Source: Lewinellaceae bacterium (GTDB lineage Bacteria; Bacteroidota; Bacteroidia; Chitinophagales; Saprospiraceae). From it: DNA of 64,000 nt. A program made the position numbers and the translations under genes. Position 1 is the stretch's first letter; every line of letters begins with the position of its first letter. Below are positions 35,023-43,800 of this stretch, piece after piece. The DNA is taken from assembly GCA_020636375.1 (NCBI GenBank), contig JACJXZ010000012.1, positions 62,001 to 126,000 on the forward strand, written 5' to 3'. Below the pieces are notes generated by a model. It had not been told where the DNA came from and did not search any database. It saw only the letters and a program-made list of their open reading frames with translations.

Positions 35023-37071
35023 TTAACTGAGTTGTACGCTTACGGGGATATCGATAAACAAGCTGGCCCCTTTGCCTGGAGCAGTATCCAGGGTAAGTGT
35101 TCCGCCCATGCTATGAACCCGAGATTTGATATTGTTAAGCCCCAGGTTATCCTTTGTCGAATTCGGGTCGAAACCAATGCCATCATCTTCGATGGTGACG
35201 TTAAGCGTATTGTCGGCCCAAATGAGCTGAAGGTTTACGTTTTCTGCCCGGGCGTGCTTAATCACATTGGCCAGAGCTTCCTGAATGATCCGAAAAACAT
35301 TGAATTCGATTTTCGGAGATAAAGCTATGTTCCCATGGCCAGTGGTCATCAGCGAGATTTTCGGGCTGTTTTTCATCCCATTCATATCGTCGCAAAGTTT
35401 GTTGAGGGAAAAGATCAGGCCTCCTTCCAAAGAAAGGTTTTCCAAATCCGCCGATACTTTCCGCATTTCTTCATAGGTGGTTTTTATCAGGGCATAAATG
35501 TTCTTGCTCAAATTCAGGGCTTTGGGGGAAATCGGCTCAAGAATGTGGTTCAGGTTCTCCAATTTCAACCGGGCGGCCACCAGCGAAGAGCCAAGGCCGT
35601 CATGCAATTCCCGGCCTACTCTTTCCAGGAGGTTTTCCTGCAGTTCGTTTTTTTCGTTGAGGATTTTTTGCTCAGCCGCTTTTAAATAGTTTACCAGCGC
35701 CTCTTCTCTTTCTTTTTCCCGTTTTTCTGTAAGGATATTTTGTATCCGCTGGTTTTTCCAGAAAGACCAGATGATGACGGCGGCAAGGATGAGCAGGGTC
35801 GCAGATCCGGCAATCGCAATTCTAAACAAGTTCCTTTGGTGCCTTTTCTGGGCTTCGATCTCTTTAAGGTTCGATTCCAAACGGATGTTTTCGGCGGCAT
35901 CTTCGATTCGGGCCTGCTCTTCTTCCAAGCCGATTTTCATGCTCAGGGCCATGCCCCGGTTGAGAAAGGACAGTGCCTGGCTGTATTGCTTTAAAGAATC
36001 GCAAACGGCCGATAAATTCAGGTAAAGAGTTTTTAGCATGACCGGTTCCTGTTCTTTTTTTTTCGACATCGCCAGGGCCTCGAGGTAACAGCGCCGGGCT
36101 TGCTGAAACTTTTTCTGCAGCAAAAAGCTTTCCCCCAGGTTGATCAGCACCATGAAAAGGCTTAGGCTGTCTTCAAGCTGCCGGCTGATCTCAAGAGCGC
36201 GCTGATGATAGATGAAAGCTTCTTCAAAACGGTTGATATGGTCGTAGCATCGCCCTTTTCGCAAGTAGGTGTCTAACAGGCCCGATAGATAAGCAGGAGA
36301 ATCAGGTTGTGCTTTATGCTGCCGCAGCGAATCAAAAAGGAATTCAGCCCGATCCAGGTAATACAACGTGGAGTCAGCCTGATCTTTCATGCGGAAGAGG
36401 GAGGAGAGTTTGTTGCAAATGTCAGCATAGGCACCCCATTCTTTTTCCGCTTCGTAAAGCACAAGGCTTTTTTTGTAGTATTTAATGGCTTGTTCGCCTT
36501 CCGCACGGGAAGCTTCCGGTTGTTGGGCTCGCAACCTCCTTTCGGCACGGAGTTTATAGCCAATAGCCAGGTCATTGTAGGCGGCCGCCAATTCTTTTTT
36601 GTTATTCAGTCCTTTTTGGAGTTCTACTGCCGCTTTTAAATGGCTAATGGCCCTGGCATAGGCACCTTTTAGTATATAAGTGTTTCCCAGATATGCGTGC
36701 ATTATGGAAATGCCTCTTTGAGATAAACCCTTTTCCAGCCTGTAATCCAGGCTTTGCTGAAAATAGTATATTGCCGAATCATATTGCATCAGCACATTGT
36801 AAACCATTCCCAAACGGCTGTAAGCCCGGGCTTTTCCCTCCGGATAGGACAATTGCTCGGATACTTTGAGGGCTTTTTGGGCTAAGGGCAGCGCCTGATA
36901 AGGAAAATCATCTTTAATTTTATAAATACTGTCGTTGATCAAATCTACCCAGGGACGGTTCATCTCAGCGAGTGGAAACTTCCCGGTTCCTTGTTGGGAA
37001 CAGAGCTTTCCAGGCACAGCAGCAACAAACAAATATAACAGCCAATATGAGTATGTCGATGAAAGCCTCAT
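35023..37071 (-). CDS. TPR sensor histidine kinase (NarX/DesK class)
   Basis: 682 residues. A signal peptide (residues 1-25), then six to seven tetratricopeptide repeats over about 60-400, a single transmembrane helix near 412-437, a coiled linker, a HisKA_3 dimerisation/phosphoacceptor segment with His490 in ERVGRELHDGLG, and a HATPase domain near 585-680 (DDGIGFDP and GLNNIKSRV). The TPR region would therefore be extracytoplasmic, a common Bacteroidota layout. Phosphotransfer partner is the regulator 10 bases downstream. The gene follows p143 by 21 bases. Confidence 0.93.
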   Translation of the reverse strand: MRLSSTYSYWLLYLFVAAVPGKLCSQQGTGKFPLAEMNRPWVDLINDSIYKIKDDFPYQALPLAQKALKVSEQLSYPEGKARAYSRLGMVYNVLMQYDSAIYYFQQSLDYRLEKGLSQRGISIMHAYLGNTYILKGAYARAISHLKAAVELQKGLNNKKELAAAYNDLAIGYKLRAERRLRAQQPEASRAEGEQAIKYYKKSLVLYEAEKEWGAYADICNKLSSLFRMKDQADSTLYYLDRAEFLFDSLRQHKAQPDSPAYLSGLLDTYLRKGRCYDHINRFEEAFIYHQRALEISRQLEDSLSLFMVLINLGESFLLQKKFQQARRCYLEALAMSKKKEQEPVMLKTLYLNLSAVCDSLKQYSQALSFLNRGMALSMKIGLEEEQARIEDAAENIRLESNLKEIEAQKRHQRNLFRIAIAGSATLLILAAVIIWSFWKNQRIQNILTEKREKEREEALVNYLKAAEQKILNEKNELQENLLERVGRELHDGLGSSLVAARLKLENLNHILEPISPKALNLSKNIYALIKTTYEEMRKVSADLENLSLEGGLIFSLNKLCDDMNGMKNSPKISLMTTGHGNIALSPKIEFNVFRIIQEALANVIKHARAENVNLQLIWADNTLNVTIEDDGIGFDPNSTKDNLGLNNIKSRVHSMGGTLTLDTAPGKGASLFIDIPVSVQLS

Positions 37072-37092
37072 TTGTGTGTTTTCTGATCCCGG

Positions 37093-37524
37093 TCAATCTT
37101 TGAGATTACTGGACTTGTCTTTTTCAACCCCTTCCCTGGGGTCATCTATAATCTCCACGCCGGCGGTAGCAGCCAGGCTTTTGCCTAAAACAAAAGGGTC
37201 TGTGTTTTCCGGTTCGGCGAAATTGGCAAAAGGGTTCATGGCGCCAGGCAACTCCTGAAGGGCAATCTTGCTCTCCAACTGTACTTTTATGGCATTCACT
37301 CTGGGCACTTTCAGATACATTAAATATTCCCTGGGGGCAGAATGAACCTGGCCATATACTGAAATTAATTCCAGGCGCATTAAAGCAACTCCATCTACAG
37401 GCAGCGTTTTTGCGCTTGGCAGTTTAATGTCAAAACCATCCGGTATCAGCAACAACACACTCAGGCGATAGGTGTTGGCACTCCGGATTTGAGCTAGGTG
37501 CAGGTAGGGTTTGTAGAGGATCAT
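37093..37524 (-). CDS. small unknown protein downstream of caspase-like gene
   Basis: 143 residues, ATG at 37522-37524. Beta-rich N-terminal ~95 residues (LHLAQIRSANTYRLSVLLLI, VALMRLELISVYGQVH) and a disordered acidic C-terminus (DDPREGVEKDKSSNLKD). No signal peptide, no known motif. It lies 93 bases after the caspase-like gene and 21 bases before the histidine kinase, so it is probably part of the same transcript and perhaps a regulator or target of the protease. Confidence 0.65.
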   Translation of the reverse strand: MILYKPYLHLAQIRSANTYRLSVLLLIPDGFDIKLPSAKTLPVDGVALMRLELISVYGQVHSAPREYLMYLKVPRVNAIKVQLESKIALQELPGAMNPFANFAEPENTDPFVLGKSLAATAGVEIIDDPREGVEKDKSSNLKD

Positions 37525-37617
37525 GTTTTCAAATAAGTATTTTAAACTAGAAGAATTTGATGCTGCAAGATAAACAGGATTTTTCCAGCCCTTGTTACGG
37601 TAATGTGATAAGGGAAT

Positions 37618-39660
37618 CTAAGGGTTTTCCGTAGGTAGTTTACGCTGCGGGTGGTTGTTGATAAAGAATTCGGTGTTCCAGCAAGTCCAGTCTTTTCTAG
37701 GGTGGCTGAACCCCTTAAATTTAAAAGCTCGAGAAGTAGCCAGCCCTCTGTTTTGGCCATCAGGGATGGGCAGTCCCTTTAGCAATAATGGCTCGACATC
37801 AAACTGTTCTGTGCAGATAAAGAGTTTGAGGAACTCCCTGGTTCCTGGCCAGTTGTCCTTTACAATGTAACTGTCATTAGTTATCACAATCGGATTTCCT
37901 TCCAAAGCATATATGTCATCGCCGGGCGACAACCAACAACCATTTCCGGGCAAAAGGCTGGCATCCGCCTCAAAATTCATTGAAAGATAAAGCAGGCTGC
38001 AGTATAAATGCAGGTGGCTATGATTGATCAAATGAACCACTAGCTGGTTGTAAGGCTGTCCGGCCGGCGTTTGATATTCGAGGTCCAGGTTTATGCATCC
38101 CTGGTCAACACGGATTTCTTTTTTCTCTCTGGTATCCGGATTCTGTTGATATAATTTAAGTTCAACCGGATATTTGGTATAATGTTCCGATGGCCTACTA
38201 TGAAGGCTGGTTCGTCTTGGAGAAGCATCAAGCAAAAAATTCCACTGGGCAATTTGTTCCAGATAGTTGCAAAGAAGATCGACAGATTTTGGCTGTGAAA
38301 CAGCATTGAGCAAATCTATGGGGATAGGCGCGACTAAAGCTTTGTTGTCATTAGGAAGGCTTATAATGCATTCTTTTGGCCTTGCCCACAGGGTGTAATC
38401 CGCTTCCTCTGCCTCATCCGCCAACTTGACGTAACTGCTTTTTGACTCTTTTATTTTCTTTTTTAGAGCATCTTCCAGCCTCCTCTTTTCTTTTTCCCCG
38501 CCTTTTATGAAAATACTCATAGGAGGGATAGGGATTTGAACTTCACAAGGGTAACTCTGCCCGGGCCCGGGGCTTAATGCAGGCGGATTTTTGTCAACAA
38601 CTAGGCAATAACCCGGATTCACTTTTTGAATGTAAACATCCTTTGAAGATTTTCGGCCGTGGACAAAGACAGGGAAAGGGTTTCCGGCGTCCTCGCCGGT
38701 TAAACCGTGAATTTTTCCTAAAGGCAATATCCAACCTTCCTGAGGATTCCATACGATTTCGCTTCGATGGGCCTGTTGCTGAATTTCTCCTCCCAAGAAA
38801 GTTCGAAAGAGTAAATGAGGGTCTTTAGAAATCGGATAACACTGAGGAGTTTGTTTTTGAACAGCCCAACCTCTCATGAAATTATTAATATGCTTGTTGA
38901 GTTGATAATAACTGGGCGTCTTTTCCGAAGCGCCAAGGATTTTCATTAAAGCAGTGGTAAACACGCCCATCGTCTTTCCGTTTTCCGTGTATTCCCATGC
39001 TACTTCTACATCTCTGCAGGCAGCCATTTGAACATGCCCGGCAAGAGGCATAACCTCATCCAATGTTTTTTCTTCAAGCTCTTTCCGGGGGATTTCGTGC
39101 TGGAAAATGAACCCATCCCAAGCTCTCTCGGGGATAGGATTCAGGCTTGCTCTCCGTTGTTCTAAATTAGGGCTATGGCGAGAAGCGGAATCCGAGTGGC
39201 AGCAATCAAAAACAAGGACAAGGTGTGGATTGTTTTTCGACATTTTTGCCAGCAAATAGCGGATTTCTTTATCTGCTAAGCAGGATACCTTGCCTCCTTC
39301 CGGTTCATTAAAAGGGTTGCTGTCATAACAAACCAAAGATTCCAGCCTGTCTCCTACGCCGGCTTTTTGAAATGCAAGTACTGAAGTACTCTCCAATAAA
39401 CCATGGCCTGCAAAGTAGAACATAGCCGTGTCTCCTTCCTTTGCCTTCCCCAAATGGGAGATTATTTTTTGGACAACCCCTTGCTTGGTGGCCTCCCGGC
39501 CTATTAAAGTTTCTATGTCCGCTTCCAGGCTGGGGCGGGATTTCAGGTATTGCTCAATATTGGCAACATCATTAATACACCCGCTAAGACCTTTAACATG
39601 AGCATAATTATTGATGCCAACCAACAAAGCGAATAGGTTGATTTTTTTCTTCTCTAGCAT
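37618..39660 (-). CDS. caspase-like (peptidase C14) protease with C-terminal domains
   Basis: 680 residues. The first ~260 are a metacaspase/caspase p20-like domain: ALLVGINNYAHVKGLSGCIND, catalytic His in FYFAGHGLL (His86), and catalytic Cys in VFDCCHSD (Cys154). No signal peptide. The remaining ~420 residues contain a beta-rich segment (GEIQQQAHRSEIVWNP) and a C-terminal part with PNDNKALVAPIPIDLLN; no family recognised, but a C-terminal substrate or partner domain is usual for prokaryotic caspases. It starts the caspase-p143-HK-RR minus-strand set. AT-rich sequence of about 1.2 kb lies upstream, with two -7-like boxes (plus-strand 39930-39937 and 39945-39952) but no matching -33. Confidence 0.9.
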   Translation of the reverse strand: MLEKKKINLFALLVGINNYAHVKGLSGCINDVANIEQYLKSRPSLEADIETLIGREATKQGVVQKIISHLGKAKEGDTAMFYFAGHGLLESTSVLAFQKAGVGDRLESLVCYDSNPFNEPEGGKVSCLADKEIRYLLAKMSKNNPHLVLVFDCCHSDSASRHSPNLEQRRASLNPIPERAWDGFIFQHEIPRKELEEKTLDEVMPLAGHVQMAACRDVEVAWEYTENGKTMGVFTTALMKILGASEKTPSYYQLNKHINNFMRGWAVQKQTPQCYPISKDPHLLFRTFLGGEIQQQAHRSEIVWNPQEGWILPLGKIHGLTGEDAGNPFPVFVHGRKSSKDVYIQKVNPGYCLVVDKNPPALSPGPGQSYPCEVQIPIPPMSIFIKGGEKEKRRLEDALKKKIKESKSSYVKLADEAEEADYTLWARPKECIISLPNDNKALVAPIPIDLLNAVSQPKSVDLLCNYLEQIAQWNFLLDASPRRTSLHSRPSEHYTKYPVELKLYQQNPDTREKKEIRVDQGCINLDLEYQTPAGQPYNQLVVHLINHSHLHLYCSLLYLSMNFEADASLLPGNGCWLSPGDDIYALEGNPIVITNDSYIVKDNWPGTREFLKLFICTEQFDVEPLLLKGLPIPDGQNRGLATSRAFKFKGFSHPRKDWTCWNTEFFINNHPQRKLPTENP

Positions 39661-40634
39661 AGAAGTCGTTTTCGATTCTCATTATCTTAAATTAAATCTT
39701 AGTTTGATTTTACTACTTTTACACGAGCATGGTTCGAGTATTTATACAGCGTACAGTCCAACATCAATCTAATTATCAACATCAGTAGTTGAGATACGAT
39801 ATCGATAATTAGAAAAAAATTGCATCACTACTACAATGAAAATTTTTCAATTTCATAAATACCTCATTTTCAAAAATTTAGATTTTTAACATAATTGCTT
39901 TGACTACTACAGTAAGAATCCGCTACTTTCAAAAGTAGTAAAGTCAAACTTAGCTTCGCTTTAATATTTCATAATCTCTATCGAGAAAAGGGAGGCTGGT
40001 TAGCAGGAGAAAATAAAATTTTAACTTAACGGCGTGATTGAATCTAAGATCGTGAAAATGAAATTTACAATTACTGGAATTTGGCCATGCTTTGGGATTG
40101 GATATTGGTTAAGGATTTCCCGGGGAATAGGATACATAGTTAGCTAAACCGGAAATCCTCAACTTCCATTTTGAAAGATGACGTTGATAATCTCCTGGAA
40201 TCTTTGCCTGGCCAACTTGGTTTATTTGGCAGCCGCAGTTCATACAACCTTAATGCCAAACTAAACAAATATCGGAATTTTATCTAATGCTTAGGAGAAA
40301 AACGTTAAAAATTTAGGCTTTATGCATAAAAATTTTGCAAACATGAGTATGCGCCCGCGCGAATTGTAAAAATTCCTTGCATTTGACCACCAGTAAAATA
40401 GGCGTTTTCCAGGTTTTGCGGGCCTCGGCAGCCTGGAACATTCCATTCGGCCTGCCATAGGGGCAGGCAAAAGGCACGGCTTTATCCCTGTCCTTTTCCG
40501 GAAAAGCCTCGCCTTTGGCCCGCATATAATTTCTGCGCTGCCTTTTCGTTAACACTTGGGAGAAAAACAAATGCAAGCAGGCCTTGCATTGAGGGCGTTT
40601 CCTATTGCGAACCGTTATAATTTCGTACTTTGCG
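39661..40634. other. AT-rich intergenic region without convincing genes
   Basis: About 970 bases upstream of the caspase-like gene. The first 700 bases are very AT-rich with stops in all frames. Two TAnnTTTG-like boxes on the minus strand (TACTTTTG and TAAGTTTG) lack a properly spaced TTG. An imperfect stem (39901-39910 with 39935-39946, two-base bulge) encloses a shorter perfect one (CTACTTT/AAAGTAG). A 120-codon minus frame at 40313-40675 runs through the hairpin repeat and into the minisatellite and looks non-coding. No RNA gene was identified. Confidence 0.6.
40401..40441. repeat. second copy of the hairpin repeat
   Basis: Closely related to 3151-3191, in the same orientation: both start GGC(A/G)TTTTCCAGG, share a TTTG-GGG loop core and the GGCAGCCTGGAA arm, differing by a few substitutions and one indel. 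The two copies lie at the left and right edges of the low-GC island. Either a REP-like dispersed hairpin or a footprint of the island's insertion. Confidence 0.6.
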
Positions 40635-40638
40635 TACA

Positions 40639-40811
40639 GGATGGACGGGTTGGACGGGGTAGACAGGATTAACAAGTCCAGGCAGGATGGACGGGGTAGA
40701 CAGGATGAACAGGATTAACAAGTCCAGACAGGATGGACGGGGTAGACAGGATGAACAGGATTAACAAGATAGACAGGGTGGACGGGGTAGGCAGGATGAA
40801 CAGGTTCTGCC
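40639..40811. repeat. 46-bp minisatellite, about 3.7 copies
   Basis: Tandem units begin at 40639, 40685 and 40731, with a partial fourth from 40777. The unit contains GGATGGACGGGGTAGACAGG, GATGAACAGGATTAACAAG and a linking CCAGACA; the first copy has GGTTGG in place of part of the unit. The open frames it creates are simple-repeat artefacts. It sits just upstream of the cyclase gene. Confidence 0.85.
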
Positions 40812-40866
40812 GGGGCTGTGCCACATCTAGCCTTCCGTCTTTCCCCAACCTCCCCCCTTTTTCTGC

Positions 40867-43800
40867 TTGCCGGAGCATCGCGAAGGAGAGGGGGAGATCG
40901 AGGGGGGCAATATAAAGTCGATTTCAGAAGAGACTATAGTATTTGTGAAAAACCTTATTCCACACTTTATTCAGGAGCAATATCTCAACGGCAACACCCA
41001 GGGGCAGTTGGAGGCCTACACGCTTTTTGTGGACCTGTCCGGTTTTACGCCGCTGACGGAGGCCCTGATGCAGAAGGGCAACCGGGGTGCCGAAGAACTG
41101 TCTAACGTGCTGAATGAGATCTTCGAGCCCCTGGTGCATATGGTCTACGCCAAGGGGGGCTTCATCCCCTATTTTGCCGGCGACGCCTTTACGGCCATTT
41201 TCCCTGTTGCGGAGCGCCGCATTGGCGCGCAGGACATCATCCAGGGCGCCATGCAGGCGCGCAGCCTGTATGGCCAGCGGCAGTTCCGCTTTCGCAGTTT
41301 CACCATCGGCATCAAGTTCGGCCTGTCTTACGGGACGGTAGAGTGGGGCATCGTCGGGCGGGCATCCAAGGCCTATTATTTCCGGGGGGCGCCCATCGAT
41401 GGCTGCGCCGCCTGCCAGGTGAAGGCCCGTGACAAGGACATCGTCATCGACGACGCCCTGCGCCAGCACCTGCCCAAGGGGCAGTTCGCCCTGATGGCCC
41501 TCGAAAACGGCTTCTACAAGATCAAAGAGGGGGTTTCTTCCGGGGAGGGCAACGTCATTCCCGTGGATTTGCCGCCCATCGAACGGGGCGTGGCCATGCA
41601 ATTTCTGCCGGATGCCGTGGCCCGTTACAACCAAGAGGGGGAATTCCGGACCGTCATCTCCGTTTTTATTTCCTTCGACGGGGTGGAAACCCATGCCCTG
41701 CTCGACGCCTTCGCGTCCATCGTGCTGGAACAGATCAACAATTTCTCCGGCTATTTCAAAGAGATCGACTACGGGGATAAGGGCGGCGTGATGGTCGCCT
41801 TTTTCGGCGCGCCCGTTTCTTTCGAGAACAACAGCGACCGGGCCCTGGAATTCATTACTTCCATACGGGAGGAACTCCGGGACCTGCAATCCAGGAGCAG
41901 CCTGCGCTACCGGGTAGGCCTCACCATCGGCACGGCCTATACGGGCATCGTGGGCGGCGGGGAGCGCTGCCAGTACGCAGCGGTGGGCAACCGGGTCAAC
42001 CTGGCGGCCCGCCTGATGACCTACGCCGCCTGGGACGAAGTGCTCGTCGACGAAGAAATCCAGAAAAACCACCACTTCCACTTCCTCAACCGGGGAGACA
42101 TAGAATACAAGGGGATAAAAGGCCTGGTGCCCACCTTCCGCCTGGTCGGGCGCAACTACGAAGCCCATGCCTCCTACGCCGGCGATATGGTGGGGCGGGA
42201 AGCGGAACTGCAGCAGCTTATCGACTTTTCCCGGCCCCTCTTCGAAGGGCGGTCGGCCGGAGTAGCCTACATCTTCGGCGAAGCCGGCATCGGCAAAAGC
42301 CGCCTCGTCCACGAGCTGAAAAACGTGCTCTACGGCCAGCACCTGGTATCCTGGCATACCTGCCAGGCCGACCAGATCCTGAAAAAGCCGTTCAACCCCT
42401 TCCTCTATTTCCTGAAAAATTACTTCGAACAATACCCGGAGAGCACCTCCGTCGCCAACGTCCGCAACTTCGAAGGGCGGTTCAACCAATTGCTGGAAGA
42501 ACTGTCCGAAGCAGAACGCCCGGAAGCCCAGCCCATCCGGCGCGAACTGGTCCGGACGCGCACCGTCCTGGCGGCCCTCATCGGCCTCAATTTCCAGAAT
42601 TCCATCTGGGACCAGCTCGACGCCAAGGGGCGCTACCAGAATACCCTCTCGGCCATCATCAACCTGCTGGTCGCCGAATCGCTCGTCCATCCCGTCGTCA
42701 TAGAACTGGAAGACGGGCACTGGCTCGACGACAATTCCCGCGAGTTGCTGAATGAACTGGCCCGGCACATCAGCCGCTTTCCCATCATGCTGATCATCAC
42801 GTCCCGCTACAAGGACGACGGCGCCAAGCCGGAGATTCTCTCCGACGGGCTGATACAGGGCCAGCAGCAGCCGGTGCTGGAGATCGACCTCAACACGCTT
42901 CAGCCGGAGGCGGTTCGGGCTTTCGCCGAACTGCGCCTGGGCGGAGCCGTCCACGGGGAATTCTTCGACCTGCTGCTGCGCACGTCCAACAGCAACCCCT
43001 TTTATCTGGAACAAATCCTGGAGTACTTCTCCGAGAGCGGCCAGTTGGAAGAGGAGGACAGCCAGTGGACGATACGGGATAAGAACGTCAAGCTTTCCAG
43101 CTCCATCAACGCCATCCTGACCGCCCGCATCGACCGCCTGTCCACCCTGGTGAAAGAAACGGTAAAGGCGGCGGCGGTGATCGGCCGGGAGTTCGACGTG
43201 CCCATCCTCTCGGAAGTGATGAAGACGCAGGAGGAGTTCATCCGCCGCAACGGCAACGCCACCGCCCTGCTCAAAGAGCAGATCAAAAGGGCGGAGCGAG
43301 GCCAGATCTGGCACGCCATGAACGAGCTGCGCTACATCTTCCGCCACTCCCTGCTGCGCGAGGCCGTCTACAGCATGCAGCTCCGGGCCCGCGTCCAGCA
43401 ACTTCACCGGAATATCGCCGAGGCCATTGAGCGCCTCTACGCCGACAACCTGGACGAGCGCTACGTCGACCTGGCCTTCCACTACGAAGAAGCCGGCGTT
43501 TTCGACAAGACCTGCGAGTACCTGCGCAAAGCGGCCGACCACGCCCGCAGCAACTACCAGAACCAGCAAGCATTGGACTACTACGAACGGCTGCTCAAAA
43601 AGCTGAGCCGGCAAAAGGACGTCGCCGACCAAATCCAGACCCACCTCAAGAAAGGCAAGGTGCTGGAACTCATCGGCCAGTGGGACGATTGCGAGCAGGC
43701 CTACACCCGGGCCCTGAAGCTGGCCAAGCAGTCGCGCGACGTGCTGCTCCTCGGCCAGGCCAACAACAGCCTGGGCAGCCTGCTGATGCTCAAGGGGGAT

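Noticed and set aside
40313..40675. 120-codon minus-strand frame in the intergenic gap
   Set aside because: It runs through the hairpin repeat and minisatellite and has no coherent protein features.
40639..40811. Could the tandem repeat be a CRISPR array?
   Set aside because: Units are contiguous with no variable spacers, and no Cas gene is nearby.
39661..40866. Search for an integrase, transposase or tRNA at the island edge
   Set aside because: None was found on either edge; mobility can only be inferred from composition and the hairpin repeats.
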